Positions 33,700-45,009 of a stretch of 64,000 nt of DNA are shown piece after piece. The notes under the pieces were generated by a model. The model had not been told where the DNA came from, searched no databases, and saw only the letters and a list, made by a program, of their open reading frames with translations. The position numbers were made by a program, and so were the translations under genes. Position 1 is the first letter of the stretch. Each line of letters starts with the position of its first letter. Source of the stretch: Rehmannia glutinosa (lineage: Eukaryota; Streptophyta; Magnoliopsida; Lamiales; Orobanchaceae); contig CM071931.1 in assembly GCA_016081115.2 (NCBI GenBank), positions 18,824,317 to 18,888,316 on the forward strand, given 5' to 3'.

Positions 33700-36600
33700 T
33701 TTACTTGATAAAATTGGCAAGAAATGGATTTTTGATACGGAGCCAAAGCAGGCATATGTGTTATAACGCTAATACCTCTATCTAACCTCACACCTATAAA
33801 GTTTGATATATCATTTTCTACCGGATGGTACCACTAAATGTTTGACTCACACAGACAAGTTAAACTAACCAATACTTCACATTGACCGATGTTTTGCTTG
33901 TTCCTTCTTTCACCTATAATCTTCTTTCATTTTAGCTCACTCAAAATTCTAACCTCAAGTGGGTGTTTTATCTTACTTCTTGCCTTTTTCATTGCGGTGA
34001 AGGAAGGACGGGCAAACTCTATATTTTAGATCCAAATTCTTCTAAAAATCACCTTCCGAATTTTCTTTTGTTTGTATTCCCTCTTTACAACTTTTTTCCT
34101 TGTAATAATGCTCTTGTTGAATGGCATAAGAAGCTTGGGCATGCTTCTAGTGCAGTCTTGAACACATTGAGTTCTTGAAACCTTTTGTAGTGATAATGTT
34201 GCTCATTTCTTTGACAATTGTGAAGTTTGCCATAGATCTAAACAACATCGTTTACCTTTTCCCGATAGTAATTCAAAGAGTGTTGGTTTATTTGACTTGG
34301 TGCATGTTGATGTTTGTGAACCTTATAAATGTGATCCGATGTTGTGGCCAATTTCATGTTAACTTAGGTGGATGATTTTAGTGAGTGACTTGGGTGTATT
34401 TTATGGCACATAAGAGTTAGGTGTTCTCCTTGTTGTCCGACTTTTTCAAGATGATTACTACTCAATTTCATTATTCTCAAGGTTGTTGTTAGGAGTGACA
34501 ATGGAGGGAGTTTGTTAATCATACTTGTCGGGCTCTTTTTCATTCCCGGGCATTATACACCACAAAACTTGTCCCTATACCCCCAGAGAATGGGATTGTT
34601 GAAAGGAAGCATAGAACACTCCTCAATATCGCCAGGCACTTATGTTTCGATCTGAGCACCACCTAAATTTTGGCCTCATTCCTTCTTACCGCACATACAT
34701 TGTGAATAAAGCTTCAGTGTTGTTCTTGGGTGGAAAACCCCCTATGAGCTCTTGTTTGGTCACAAACCTAATTATGAAAGATTGAAACCTTTTTGGATGT
34801 CTTGCCTATGCCACCAATACCAGTCCTCAAAAGCGTAAGTTTGATACAAGGTCTCACATGTGTGTATTTGTTGGATATGTGATGGAAAAAGGGCTATAGA
34901 TCGTTTAATTTGGACACCAACAAGTTTGATTTCCAGGATGTGGTTTTTGTTGAGAATGAATTTCCTTTCCACTCTACCTCGATTCTATTCCTTCTTCTCC
35001 TACACCCTTGCCTCTTTTCCCTTCTCGCCCAAAGACATACTCCCTCACATAACCCTATTCCCGCTCCTATTATACTCCGAAAACCCCATTTTGCCTCTAA
35101 GAAGAGTACTCGGACCCATAAACCTCCGGATGGTCACAGGACTATGTCCTTGATAATTGCAATGTTGTTTTTCCCTCTCCCATTGCATTTCCTCGGCCCA
35201 TGCGGTGCTACAGGTAACTCTTATCCCTATCCTACCTTTCTTTATACAGCTTTCCCCTTTCTTTCTAGCACATATCCTTCTTTCCTTGCCAATGTTACTC
35301 GACATTCGAACCTACTTTATATCGAGGCTGTAAGAATCCACATTGGGTAGAGGCAATGAATAAAGAGATTGCGGCGCAGGAGTTGAATCATACTTGGGAT
35401 CTTACCTCCTACCCGCAGCAAGAAAGTTATTGGCAATAAATGGGTTTTTAAGGTCAAAATGAAACCCGCCGGAAGTATTGAGAGGTATAAGGCTTGGTTG
35501 GTGGCAAAGGGTTATCACCAAGTTTATAGGATTGATTATGTTGATGTTTTTCACTGTTTCCAAGCTTGTTATCAGACGGTCCTTTATTGCTTTGGCCACG
35601 ATTAAACGTTGGAGTTTGGAACATTTGGAAATTAATAATACTTTCTTGCACGGTATTAGATGAAGATATCTATATGCGGCCTCCTGCTTGTTTATAGTAA
35701 GGCCCTACCAGGGCAAGTTTGCCATTTGAGGCATAGCCTTTATGGCTTGAAGCAAGCATCCCGCCAATGGAACTCCGAACTATGTACTAAACTTCTCGGT
35801 TTGGCCTTACGCAATCTCCACATGACCACTTTGCCTCTTCATCCGCAACACTTCTACTTTCTTTCTTGCCCTTCTTATCTATGTTGATGATGTTTTGATT
35901 ACTAGCTCCCATCCTCCTTATATTGATGCTCTCAAGACTCATCTAGATACGCTTTTTACCATCATGATCTTGGGTAATACCAAATATTTCTTGGCATGGA
36001 AATTGCATGGACAACCAATGGCACCTATTTGGATCAAAGGAAGTATATCCTTGATTTACTCGAGACACGAGCATCATGCATTGCAAGCCTGCTTCTCTAC
36101 CATTCCCACAGGGACTTAAGTTGGGCTGGGAAAGTAGGGACACCTGGCCGATCTTTGAAGCGACAAGAGGGCCTTTGGAAGATCATTGTATCTCAATCTC
36201 ACCCGGTGATATTACGTGTGATGTGCAATGTGACTCAACCAATTTGTTAATGACCATCATTCCTCCCATTGGGATCTTGTTGTGCATCTCCTTCGCTACC
36301 TCAAAGTGGTGCCATTCTCTTGGGCTATTTTATCCCACCAAAGAAAGACACTCACTCTTGAGGATTATTGTGATGCCGATTGGGGCTCTCAGTGGTGATA
36401 CTAGGAAGTTCTTGTGATTTGTGTGTTTCATGGTGTCTCCCTCATCTCTTGGAAAACCAAGAAGCAATCCACGGTCTCTACTTAACACGGTTGAGGTGAG
36501 TATCGCGCTTTGGGGGACAACCGCTTATGAGCTTCAATGGTTATTTTACCTTCTTTGCCGATTTTCATGTTCCTATTCCATTGCCTATTCCTTGTGGTGT

Positions 36601-36815
36601 GATAATCAAGCGACTCTTCACATTATGGCCAACCGGTGTTTCACGCGCATCAAACATCTTGATATTGATTGTCATGTGGTACGCAATCAATTCAAGGTCG
36701 TTTCGTGGTTCCAAAGAAAATTTCTTCCCGATTCTGAGATCTCTTCACAAAGATGTTGGGGAAGGTTGTGTTTCAACCGTTGGTGTCCAAGTGGGCTTAT
36801 CTAACTTTCACCTAA
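33700..36815 (+). pseudogene. copia element B pol remnants
   Basis: Badly shifted pol. A GAG-pre-integrase 'VEWHKKLGHASSAVLN' is at about 34119-34166. Integrase pieces include a 'PPENGIVERKHRT'-type match near 34579-34617. Reverse transcriptase begins 'WVEAMNKEIAAQELNHTW' near 35343-35400 and continues 'GQVCHLRHSLYGLKQASRQW' near 35714-35770. The active-site region 'LLYVDDVLI' is near 35875-35900. RNase H pieces include 'LWCDNQATLHIMANRCF' near 36594-36645. Stops interrupt every domain. Confidence 0.82.
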
Positions 36816-36832
36816 TCCCATCTTGAGGGGGT

Positions 36833-37089
36833 TGTTGATATTATTGGTTTTGGGCCTATTTTCTATTGGGCTTCCCATTTATATGGGCCTCAAAAGATGT
36901 TGTTGTTAGTCGTGCTTCACTTTTAGTTAGTTGGTTTTGTTTTGTTTGTTTAACATGTTTTCTCTGTTGCATTTTTCTTCCCGCATGTCTATATAATAGA
37001 CACACCCAGATGTCATGTTGCTTGAGTTGAATAATACAATTTCTTAGTTGAAATATGCTTACTATTTTTCGCCATTTAGAAAATCTTCA
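36833..37089 (+). repeat. 3' LTR of copia element B
   Basis: It follows CTTGAGGGGGT (polypurine tract, 36822-36832), starts TGTTGATATTATTGG and ends AAAATCTTCA. Confidence 0.9.
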
Positions 37090-39540
37090 AACATCTCTAC
37101 TAGAGAGAATGAATTTGAAAGTAATAATCAAAAGTAATTTTACATAGTCGGGATTGCAATATTTATACCTAAGAGTGTAATATAATGAAATATGATGCAT
37201 AGATCCATTTGAGCTTCAGGAGTCTGACTTTACTTATTGTGCTCCAAGAAAATATAAGTATTGTAGTCCATTAATTTTGTTAATTTATGGACCTCGTGCA
37301 TTTTAACTAATGAGTTCATAAGTTTCGACGCCCAATTCCAAAAAAAAAAAGAAAAGAAAACTATCTAACAATTGGGCATGAAGTCTTAGATGAAAGTTGT
37401 TCATTAATGAAAGTTTTGTGTTAATTTATATTATTGTGTTAAAAAGTTAGTGCCATGAGGCATAAAAAATTATAGTTTTTAAAATAAAATTTTATTTTTG
37501 TTATTTCAAAATATAGAAGTGACAATTTCTTTTAAGGTCCATTTGAATTGAGGGATTTTGGAGCTGTGGATCTCAAATCTACAATGATAAACTCACCGAG
37601 GTTGTTTCAGTGATATTATTTTACAATGGATTTCAAATCATTAGCTCCTAATTTGAGTTATTTTGCAAGTCATTATGAATTTCAAATCAATATCATTTGC
37701 ACTCATTTGAAATCATTTCTACAAATCCTCCCCTCAAATTTAAATCCATTAATCCAAAATGGAGTACAACACTACAGCTAGGGTTATATATACATTAACT
37801 TCATATTGTAATTTTAAATTTTATTCCCCCAAAAAAGATTAAAAAATCTATTTTTTAAATCAATATTATCCCCCAATTTAAATTTCTTTGACTATATCCT
37901 TGTGTCTCCTATGCCTTTTCGCTTTCATTAAAAGAACGTGAAAGGTCGCAATAAAGACAACAGCATGAAACTAGCAATATATGACATTGAAAGCATAGTT
38001 TAGTATTTTATTGACATGCAAATTTATTTATATATTATCTATCCGGAATTTAATAACTTTTATTTTTATTTTTAGGAATCTTTTAGAATAATGTACTTTT
38101 TAAATATATTTCTTTTCAATAACATCATCTCAATTAAATCAATGTGGCACATTAGTTCTCATCTTACTACTTTTTTGAAGGTAATTAATGAATATTTAGA
38201 ACTATATTTTTCCAGCTAAAATTCAAATACTTTTCAGCTAATTTTCCATAATCAAACTAAAAATACCGACGGGTGGTCTTTAGTCTTGCTCTTTGAAACT
38301 ATGGTATGCCCCTTCTCAAGAAGAAGGAAGAACGAGCAAATTAGACTAGAATGTGTGTCCAACTAGAATCCTTGAGACAATTCTTACTAAAAATTTTGGA
38401 ACAAAGCGAAAACTGAAAATTTAGAAGATTTTGTTATTTCAGAAATAATTAAAAGGACATGATAAATAAAAAAAGATCTTGTGACGACATGATATCTTAT
38501 TATTCCTGAGTGGCTGGCCTACTCTTTTCTTATTAATTCTGCGATAAACAGCATGTTCTTTCACTCCTTTTTGTGTGTGTATTTTCTGTTTCAATCAGAT
38601 ATATATGATATTTAGATACTCTTTATTAGTTTTCTCAAGAAAAAGTTCTGTCATAGTACTCAATTATGGTAAAGTAGAAAGTTAATTTTTATAATGTCAA
38701 AAAGAAAGTTAATTTTTATCTCTTTTTCTGTTTTGGATAGTCCAACAACTAACGAAAGTGACATTTGTTGTCAATTTATTTCCTAAATCTAAACTAAGGA
38801 TTCAACAATCATCTCTTATTTAAATTCGATTATATTAGGATAATAACTTTTCAAATTTGTTAAGTTCAACAAAAATTGAAATAACTTCTTTCAAATTTTT
38901 CATGACTTACTTTAAATTCGTAAAGATTAAATCATTTTTATCAACTTGTCATTTGGAAAATTGGTGATCACTTTTCAATTTTTTTGGGGGGGTTTGTAAG
39001 TTTGGATGGACTTTTATTATGACAATCATTTAGTATATATTAATCAACATTTTATAAATCCCATTTGAATCGTACTTAAATAGATGGCATCGAATAAGCC
39101 AGTCATACTAAACTCACGTTCATCCCCCCTGTATTTCTATTACGTGTTTATATTGTATTAATTATATTGATTATCCACTACATATAGATTATATCTGTTA
39201 AGTATATACGCAATTTTTTTATTTGTTAAGTATATATGTAATTTTATGAAAAGAATACCATTTCTCACAATATTAGATAACACATCCAATTTTCTAGAAC
39301 AATTAATTAGTTGGTAACTTTAGGGTATTCTAAGAAGTTTAATAATTATTTGAGAAGTAACAATATTGAGAAATTAGTTTGAGAAGTTGTAAACAAGTAA
39401 AAATAAATTTCTAACACTAAAATAACCTATGCTTCAACCTACTATAATACCCTTACCCCCAAAATGAAAAAACCTTATGCCAAAACAAAATCAGATATAT
39501 ATATTTTTCAATGCAATTTTCAATATATCACCATCAACAA
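37090..39540. other. AT-rich intergenic, no gene seen
   Basis: About 2.4 kb without supportable coding sequence on either strand. Long A/T runs and short repeated phrases, for example AATCATTTGAAATCATT near 37690-37720. Nothing further can be claimed. Confidence 0.5.
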
Positions 39541-40350
39541 GTTATTTCACCTAATGTTTTATTTTTAAATCGAATTCGAATTCTTCGATTTCCTCGAATC
39601 AAATTAATAGATTGAAATTTTTAAAACCTCAATTAAATACGATCCTAATTCGATTAATTTGATTGAATTTATTCGAATCGATTTGTCGATTTTCGAATCA
39701 AATTAGTCGATCAAAAATTAAAATTTGTCAATAAACCGGACACGATTGGGATTCGGACCCATGTTTTTTAGATCCAAAAACCATAATTTCAAGCAAAATT
39801 TAAATTTTATTTTAACAAAATAATTCTGTAATGAAACAAAAATATAAGCAAACCATATAAATTATTAAAACTATATTGTTACTTTAAAAGTATTATAAAA
39901 TCAAAGGCAAAATATTTTTAAAGCTGAAATCTCTTAAAATTAAAAGCATTTTTTTGAAATAGAAATATAATATTTTTAAGTTTAAACACATTTCAAAAAC
40001 TAAACAAAAATACTGAAACTTTGAAATGAGATTGAATTTTTATGATACTAGTTATGACCAATGCTATAAATCCTACTGCAATAATTTTATTATAATAGCT
40101 ATGTAAAATTAAATATTGTTTATACATCAACTAATTATATTATTTCTATTTGCATATGCAATTTATATATGTATAATATTTATAATATATTATATATAAA
40201 TTAAATTTGGATTATAATCGAAGTTCAAATCGACATGAATTCAATTGAAATACAAATATGATTCGATGTCGAATCGAATTTATTAATTTCACTCGAATTA
40301 CAATTATTGAAGAGAATTAAAAAATTCCCAAATTAATTCTTGATTCAAAT
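39541..40350. repeat. AT-rich region with repeated TCGAAT phrases, possible MITE
   Basis: TCGAATC and its complement GATTCGA recur many times near 39570-39720 and again near 40215-40310, with an AT-rich middle. The arrangement suggests loose inverted arms, but I could not define terminal repeats or a target duplication. Confidence 0.3.
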
Positions 40351-40662
40351 ATTCATATTCAAAATGAGTTGACTTGAAATTCAAATAAATGGAGAGATGA
40401 AACCATCTCATGGAATTATTTGAATTGTAGTATCAAAGTTTGGTTTAATATTTTTGTTGAGTAGAGTATGAGTTGACTCCACGTCTCCACGCATTCAGAA
40501 AATTAAAAACTAAATCCTGTTTTTTTTTTTTTTTTGAGAATAAACTAAATCCTGTTTTGATTCAACATTTCACAAGAAATGGCTACAAAAACTAACATTA
40601 TACGGATTACCGAATCACATGTATTCCAAAAAAGGTTTCAACAAATTGTATATAAAGAACAA

Positions 40663-40961
40663 GGGATAATTACCAAAAAAGCGCCCTGAAATTCAGGCTA
40701 ATTACTAAAAATCTAGAGGTTTTGAAAATTGCAAAAAACCCATTGAGGTTGATTGACATTTCCTCTGAGATTTTCCTCTTCATAAGGAAAAAATATTTCA
40801 AAAAAAAAATCCCTAACATTTATAAAAATATTACAATTAGCCCTTTAAATTTATGACCGAATCAAACCTGAAGAGATTTTTTGTAATTTTGAAAACATCT
40901 CTTGGTCTTTTTTTTTTTTTGTAATTAGCCCAAACCTCACGGGTGTTTTTGTAATTATCCC
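40663..40961. mobile_element. Mutator-like MITE, GGGATAATTAC family, with 10-base target duplication
   Basis: The 299-base element begins GGGATAATTACC and ends GTAATTATCCC. Its arms pair over most of the length (left 'AATTCAGGCTAATTAC', right 'GTAATTAGCCCAAACCTC'). TAAAGAACAA occurs immediately before (40653-40662) and immediately after (40962-40971), a perfect 10-base target duplication. The length of the duplication and the long terminal repeats fit the Mutator superfamily. No coding capacity. Confidence 0.85.
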
Positions 40962-40971
40962 TAAAGAACAA

Positions 40972-41470
40972 CAAATTGCTTCAAGGATCCACAAAGAGAT
41001 TTCATATCCATAGTAACTGTAGATCATCCAAACAAGCACAACAAAAGGTCAGTCTTGTATATTATTCTGACCTAACCCCAGAATATTATCATGCTAGATG
41101 CAGCAAATAAAGTTAAGGTCCGCTGCATCATATTAACATGTATGATGTATGCATTATAATGAATGCATCTTTCAAATCCACCTTAGAATAACCTGATAAT
41201 CGCACGCTACTTAAATATCCACAGTTGATGGCACCTAAGAAGAAAACACAGCAACTGCTACTCCTAACAAGAAAATTAAATTTCCTAGCAAAAACACAAG
41301 GCTCATAATATAGACCACGACTCGTTCTCTGTTCTCCTGATACGCATGTATCGACACGAGAATCCAAGAAAATCCAGAAATGTTAAAGCTCAATGAAGGC
41401 TTTGATTCATTAACCCAGAATAATTTACATAAAAGACTGCCAACAACATTACACGCTACTGGATACAATC
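40972..41470. other. Region downstream of the WRKY gene
   Basis: No coding sequence is supported, although short minus-strand ORFs exist. Probably 3' flank and intergenic sequence of the WRKY gene. Confidence 0.4.
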
Positions 41471-41479
41471 AACCTATTC

Positions 41480-41485
41480 TTTATT
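41480..41485 (-). terminator. Possible poly(A) signal of the WRKY gene
   Basis: AATAAA on the minus strand, about 190 bases past the stop codon at 41671. Confidence 0.35.
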
Positions 41486-41670
41486 ACTCAGTTTTGCATA
41501 TATAATCACCACACTAGCTGAAAACTAACCTAGAACTACAACAATTAAACCATACAAATAAAAAAAAAAAAAGAGTAAAAGCGTTTCAAGTAAGTTATTA
41601 GAAGATAAAAATCGATTTAAGGAATGAGCACCATTACTTTAGCTCTTCCAGAAATGCCAAACCCTGCATT

Positions 41671-41988
41671 TCAGCAAGGCTTGATTTCAAACCCAATGCT
41701 CAAAAGCGTTCTTGCCGATTCAGATGCTTTTTCACCAACCACGTTATTCAGGGGCTCACCAGTCAATTCACCTTCTTTGTCCACCATTGTGTTTGACTCT
41801 TCACGCGATTGTTTTGTTCTATTTTGCAAATCGTCATAATAGCTCTTTTGGGGTATAGCGTTTCCTTGGTACAGGTATGTCGTGATCATGTACTCCTTAT
41901 GCGTTATTACTACAGCACTCATGTTATCAACGCCCTCTCAATGTGCTTTCGAATGGGACATCCAGCTGATGTGCATCTGTAGTAGTTC
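41671..41988 (-). CDS. WRKY32: WRKY32-like group I WRKY transcription factor, last exon only
   Basis: The minus strand after a TTTTCAG acceptor (41990-41989) reads 'NYYRCTSAGCPIRKHIERA', then 'NMSAVVITH' and 'HDHDIPVPRKR': the zinc-binding half of a C-terminal WRKY domain (C-X4-C ... H-X-H). The splice site lies where WRKY genes carry the conserved R-type intron, just before the YYRC segment. The tail ends 'ASESARTLLSIGFEIKPC', which I recognise as WRKY32-like. Group I WRKYs are nuclear factors that bind W-box DNA. The WRKYGQK half and the N-terminal exons are not in the 1.66 kb up to the N-gap. The exon needs three single-base frame corrections: a base lost after GAGAGGGC (near 41937), a G lost from AAGGAG (near 41905), and a compensating change near 41865. 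These resemble the aminopeptidase indels and are probably assembly errors. Confidence 0.82.
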
Positions 41989-43651
41989 CTGAAAATTTGT
42001 GCACCACGATGATTAAACCAAATGGGGCCAGAATGTAGAGTAATCTGGACACATTAGATTGATTATTCATGCATACTGAATGAATAGATTTAAGAATTCT
42101 TGGTATGCAAGGAGAAAAAGAGAAAATCTGCTCAAAAGTTAAGAAGTTCTCCACAGAGTTATGGTCCACTTTTGTTTGCAAAAAACTCTCCAGGTTATAA
42201 TGGCGGCGTTGAAGGGCCATCAATTAATTAAAGGGTTAATTACAAAAGTACCCTTGAGGTTTGACCTAATTACAAAAAAAAACCCAGCTATTTTTTGAAA
42301 TTACAAAAAAAATACCCTTGAGGTTTTATTTTGTCTAACATTTAACCCCTTCATAAGCAAGAAAATTTCAAAATCCCCTTCATATTTATAAAATCATTGC
42401 AGTATACCCCTTAATTTTAACACTGAATCAAACCTCAGGGTACTTTTTCAAAAGTACTTTTTGTAATTTTGAAAGTTAGCTGGGTTTTTTTGTAATTAGG
42501 TCAAACCTCAGGTACTTTTGTAATTATCCCTTAATTTAAATATTAACACATTGCCATAATAGCAGTCTTGTATGTTTATTGTTGTTGAAGTGAGAACAAC
42601 ATAGTGGATCTGGAAAATTAACTTGTTACAACAAATCATCTGTTATGAGTTAGTTGTGCATGCATGTGACTTCACAGCAACATTTTTGATATCAGTACAG
42701 TTTCTTCTCCACCAGTTTCGATTTTAACATAAAATGAATTCACGGAATCAACACTCCGAAAGCAAGAGTAATCTTTTTTCCTGAGATGCGAAGGTCAAAA
42801 ATCAATAGAAGTTCAACATTCTGCAATTTAATTCGCCAAGATCTATAGGTTGAAAATCAAGTACTGTATAAAAATATGGCCACCTCTTTACTAATAAGTC
42901 TAAGAAGAGGAAATATATACGAAATCAGTATGGATGTGATAATAAGATGCAGCTGATCGTTAATCGCATCTCACACCATTTATAGATATAGGGAAACATA
43001 TTACTAACGTTAGCACACTGATGGACACCGTGTTCTTTCAATGAGGTTGCAGGTTCAAAATTCAGCTGACACTATTTTGAAATGAGAAATAATTCACAAA
43101 TCGTAAATATTTATACTATGCACATGAAATGATCAATCACATGTGTCAGTGAATTGATCTTATATAAAAATTAGCAGCGGTTAAAAAGTTGAGCTTCTCT
43201 TTAGAAAGCTGTAAATTTTAGAGGATGTTACTTTCAAGAAAATTACAGCTTCTTCTGGCATCCGAAAATGTGTTAGAATAGGCCATCGCTACGAAAACTA
43301 TCCTAATTTTCCATGAAAATGGAACAGTTATCAGATACATATAATTGAACTAACGTGTAATGACTTATGTATCCTAAAGTGCAAGCTCCATGAGATATAA
43401 ACTCTCCAGCATTGGGTAGAATCTTAAATGTTTCATAATCCTCCAGCAGTGATCCCTCCTCAATATAAGAAAAATCACTGAACATGATCTTATAAAAGAA
43501 TTCCTAATATACTAGGGTGTAATGGCAGTTGGAATTCATACTCCTCAAATGAGTAAGAGCATATAAGAAATCAGGAAAAAACAGGGAAAAAGCACACCCA
43601 TGTTTTAATAGAAAAGGATAATGCACAACTAGTCCGTGCAGTGGCTCCACT
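41989..43651 (-). other. WRKY intron sequence, truncated by the N-gap
   Basis: The sequence upstream of the last WRKY exon. I searched it by eye for the WRKYGQK codons and found none, so it is either one intron longer than 1.6 kb or disrupted sequence. It holds a MITE at 42233-42530. The rest is AT-rich without recognised exons. Confidence 0.5.
42233..42530. mobile_element. Second complete MITE of the GGGATAATTAC family, in the WRKY intron
   Basis: The 298-base element starts GGGTTAATTACAAAAGTACC and ends GGTACTTTTGTAATTATCCC. The arms are nearly perfect inverted repeats ('CTTGAGGTTTGACCTAATTAC' against 'GTAATTAGGTCAAACCTC'). Flanks are TTAATTAAA (left) and TTAATTTAAA (right), an imperfect 9-10 base duplication. 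It is the same family as 40663-40961, 1.3 kb away. Confidence 0.85.
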
Positions 43652-43751
43652 NNNNNNNNNNNNNNNNNNNNNNNNNNNNNNNNNNNNNNNNNNNNNNNNN
43701 NNNNNNNNNNNNNNNNNNNNNNNNNNNNNNNNNNNNNNNNNNNNNNNNNNN
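43652..43751. other. Assembly gap, 100 Ns
   Basis: Exactly 100 N characters, the conventional placeholder for a scaffold join of unknown size. Any reading frame across it is meaningless. Confidence 0.99.
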
Positions 43752-44067
43752 GATAAATATATTATAACAAATGTGTATTTTTTTGTATTTTCTCAAAATA
43801 AATTGGAAGTTTGTTGAAAATGTATTATAGAATAAGGTGGAGTATTTGGATAAGGATTGAAATGTACTCAAATTATCGTAGTCCAATATTTCAAAAGTCG
43901 TAGTTAGTCGATCGGGTATTAATACTAGAGAAGGAATTAAAGTTGGTACGCCTTCGAAATAAGGAAAGCGCACTGATATTGGAATGAATAAATATTTAGA
44001 GTTAAATACAAAAAACATTAACATTATTAATAAATTGAATGACCCAAAATAGGGCAAATTCCACTTA

Positions 44068-44323
44068 CGATCCATGTCGGACATCGTAGCAATCTTCTTG
44101 ATATCAAGTCTTTTAAATGATATTTTCTCGTATAATCCGTATTTGTGATATATACGGAAAGACATTTTGTAATTATTGGGGAGTCTTTTTCAAATACAAT
44201 TTGGTACCACCTGTATGGTTTGTACTGTGAGACAATCTAATAGTTCCTTGCTACCGAGCCTTGCCGAGATATTTTACCGAGATTGCTCATATTGTATCCA
44301 CAATTGCAAACGCGAATAACAAT
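44068..44323 (-). pseudogene. Papain-type cysteine protease exon, second assembled copy
   Basis: The counterpart of 12734-13000, with the same intron-like flanks. Several small indels relative to the first copy further break the frame. Confidence 0.65.
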
Positions 44324-45009
44324 CTAATAAAAACAACATTCATATTTAAGATAGGAAAACAAGAATGATAATAAAACTTTTTAGGAAAAGATATATACTG
44401 TATTCTCCGATCTTTGGACAGATATAGAAAATTGTTTTGCAAAAGCGTAAAACTAGCCTAAGAAGAAAAAAAACAAATCATCAATTCAACCAACAACAAA
44501 TATATATTAATTGTTTTGGGATTTTGGGGACAAGTGTAAATCTAATTCAATTTTGATGGTTGAAATATCACAAAAAGATTGATGATTAACATGATAGACA
44601 AGTCCTTTTAACAAATTCTTCTAAAGGTTACCGATAAATAAGAACCTTTGATGTCTCGCTTAGCATTATTTGTTTGTTTACTTATAAGATAATTGTCCTT
44701 TATGTTCCAAAAATAAAAATTGTCTTATTTCTATCATAATTTTTTGAAATATTATGAATTTTCTAATAGTTTTAGTTTTCATGAAAAGAATATTATCAAA
44801 TTAGTGTAAATAAAATTTGAACTCTTATGGATAAAATAATATGTATATTGGTAAATATGATTAAGCTACATACATATATGTATATATATGGATTGAATAA
44901 AAATAATTTATTCATGTTTATCCTACGAGTTCCTTAAATATACATATAAAACACCCACATAAAGATTGATTTCTTTTATTTTATTTCTTCAATTAATTCA
45001 TTCATCCTT

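Larger units (their letters stand above)
32145..37089 (+). mobile_element. Ty1/copia element B, complete layout, coding decayed
   Basis: LTRs of 256-257 bases lie at 32145-32400 and 36833-37089, with a primer-binding site, gag, pol remnants and a GAGGGGG polypurine tract between. Both LTRs start TGTTG(G/A)TATTATTGG and end AAAATCTTCA. I count roughly 15 differences between them. Flanking five bases (CGTTT left, AACAT right) do not match, so no target duplication supports a single simple insertion. The element begins directly at the GGGCC-type repeat. Confidence 0.9.

Noticed and set aside
41128..41468. Short hydrophobic minus-strand ORFs downstream of the WRKY exon
   Set aside because: Overlapping frames without splice or family support, in what is probably the 3' flank.
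41624..41839. Plus-strand ORF beginning MSTITLALPEMP
   Set aside because: Antisense shadow of the WRKY last exon, whose minus-strand reading matches a known family tail.
43629..44165. A 178-codon ORF with unknown residues
   Set aside because: It runs through the 100-N gap.
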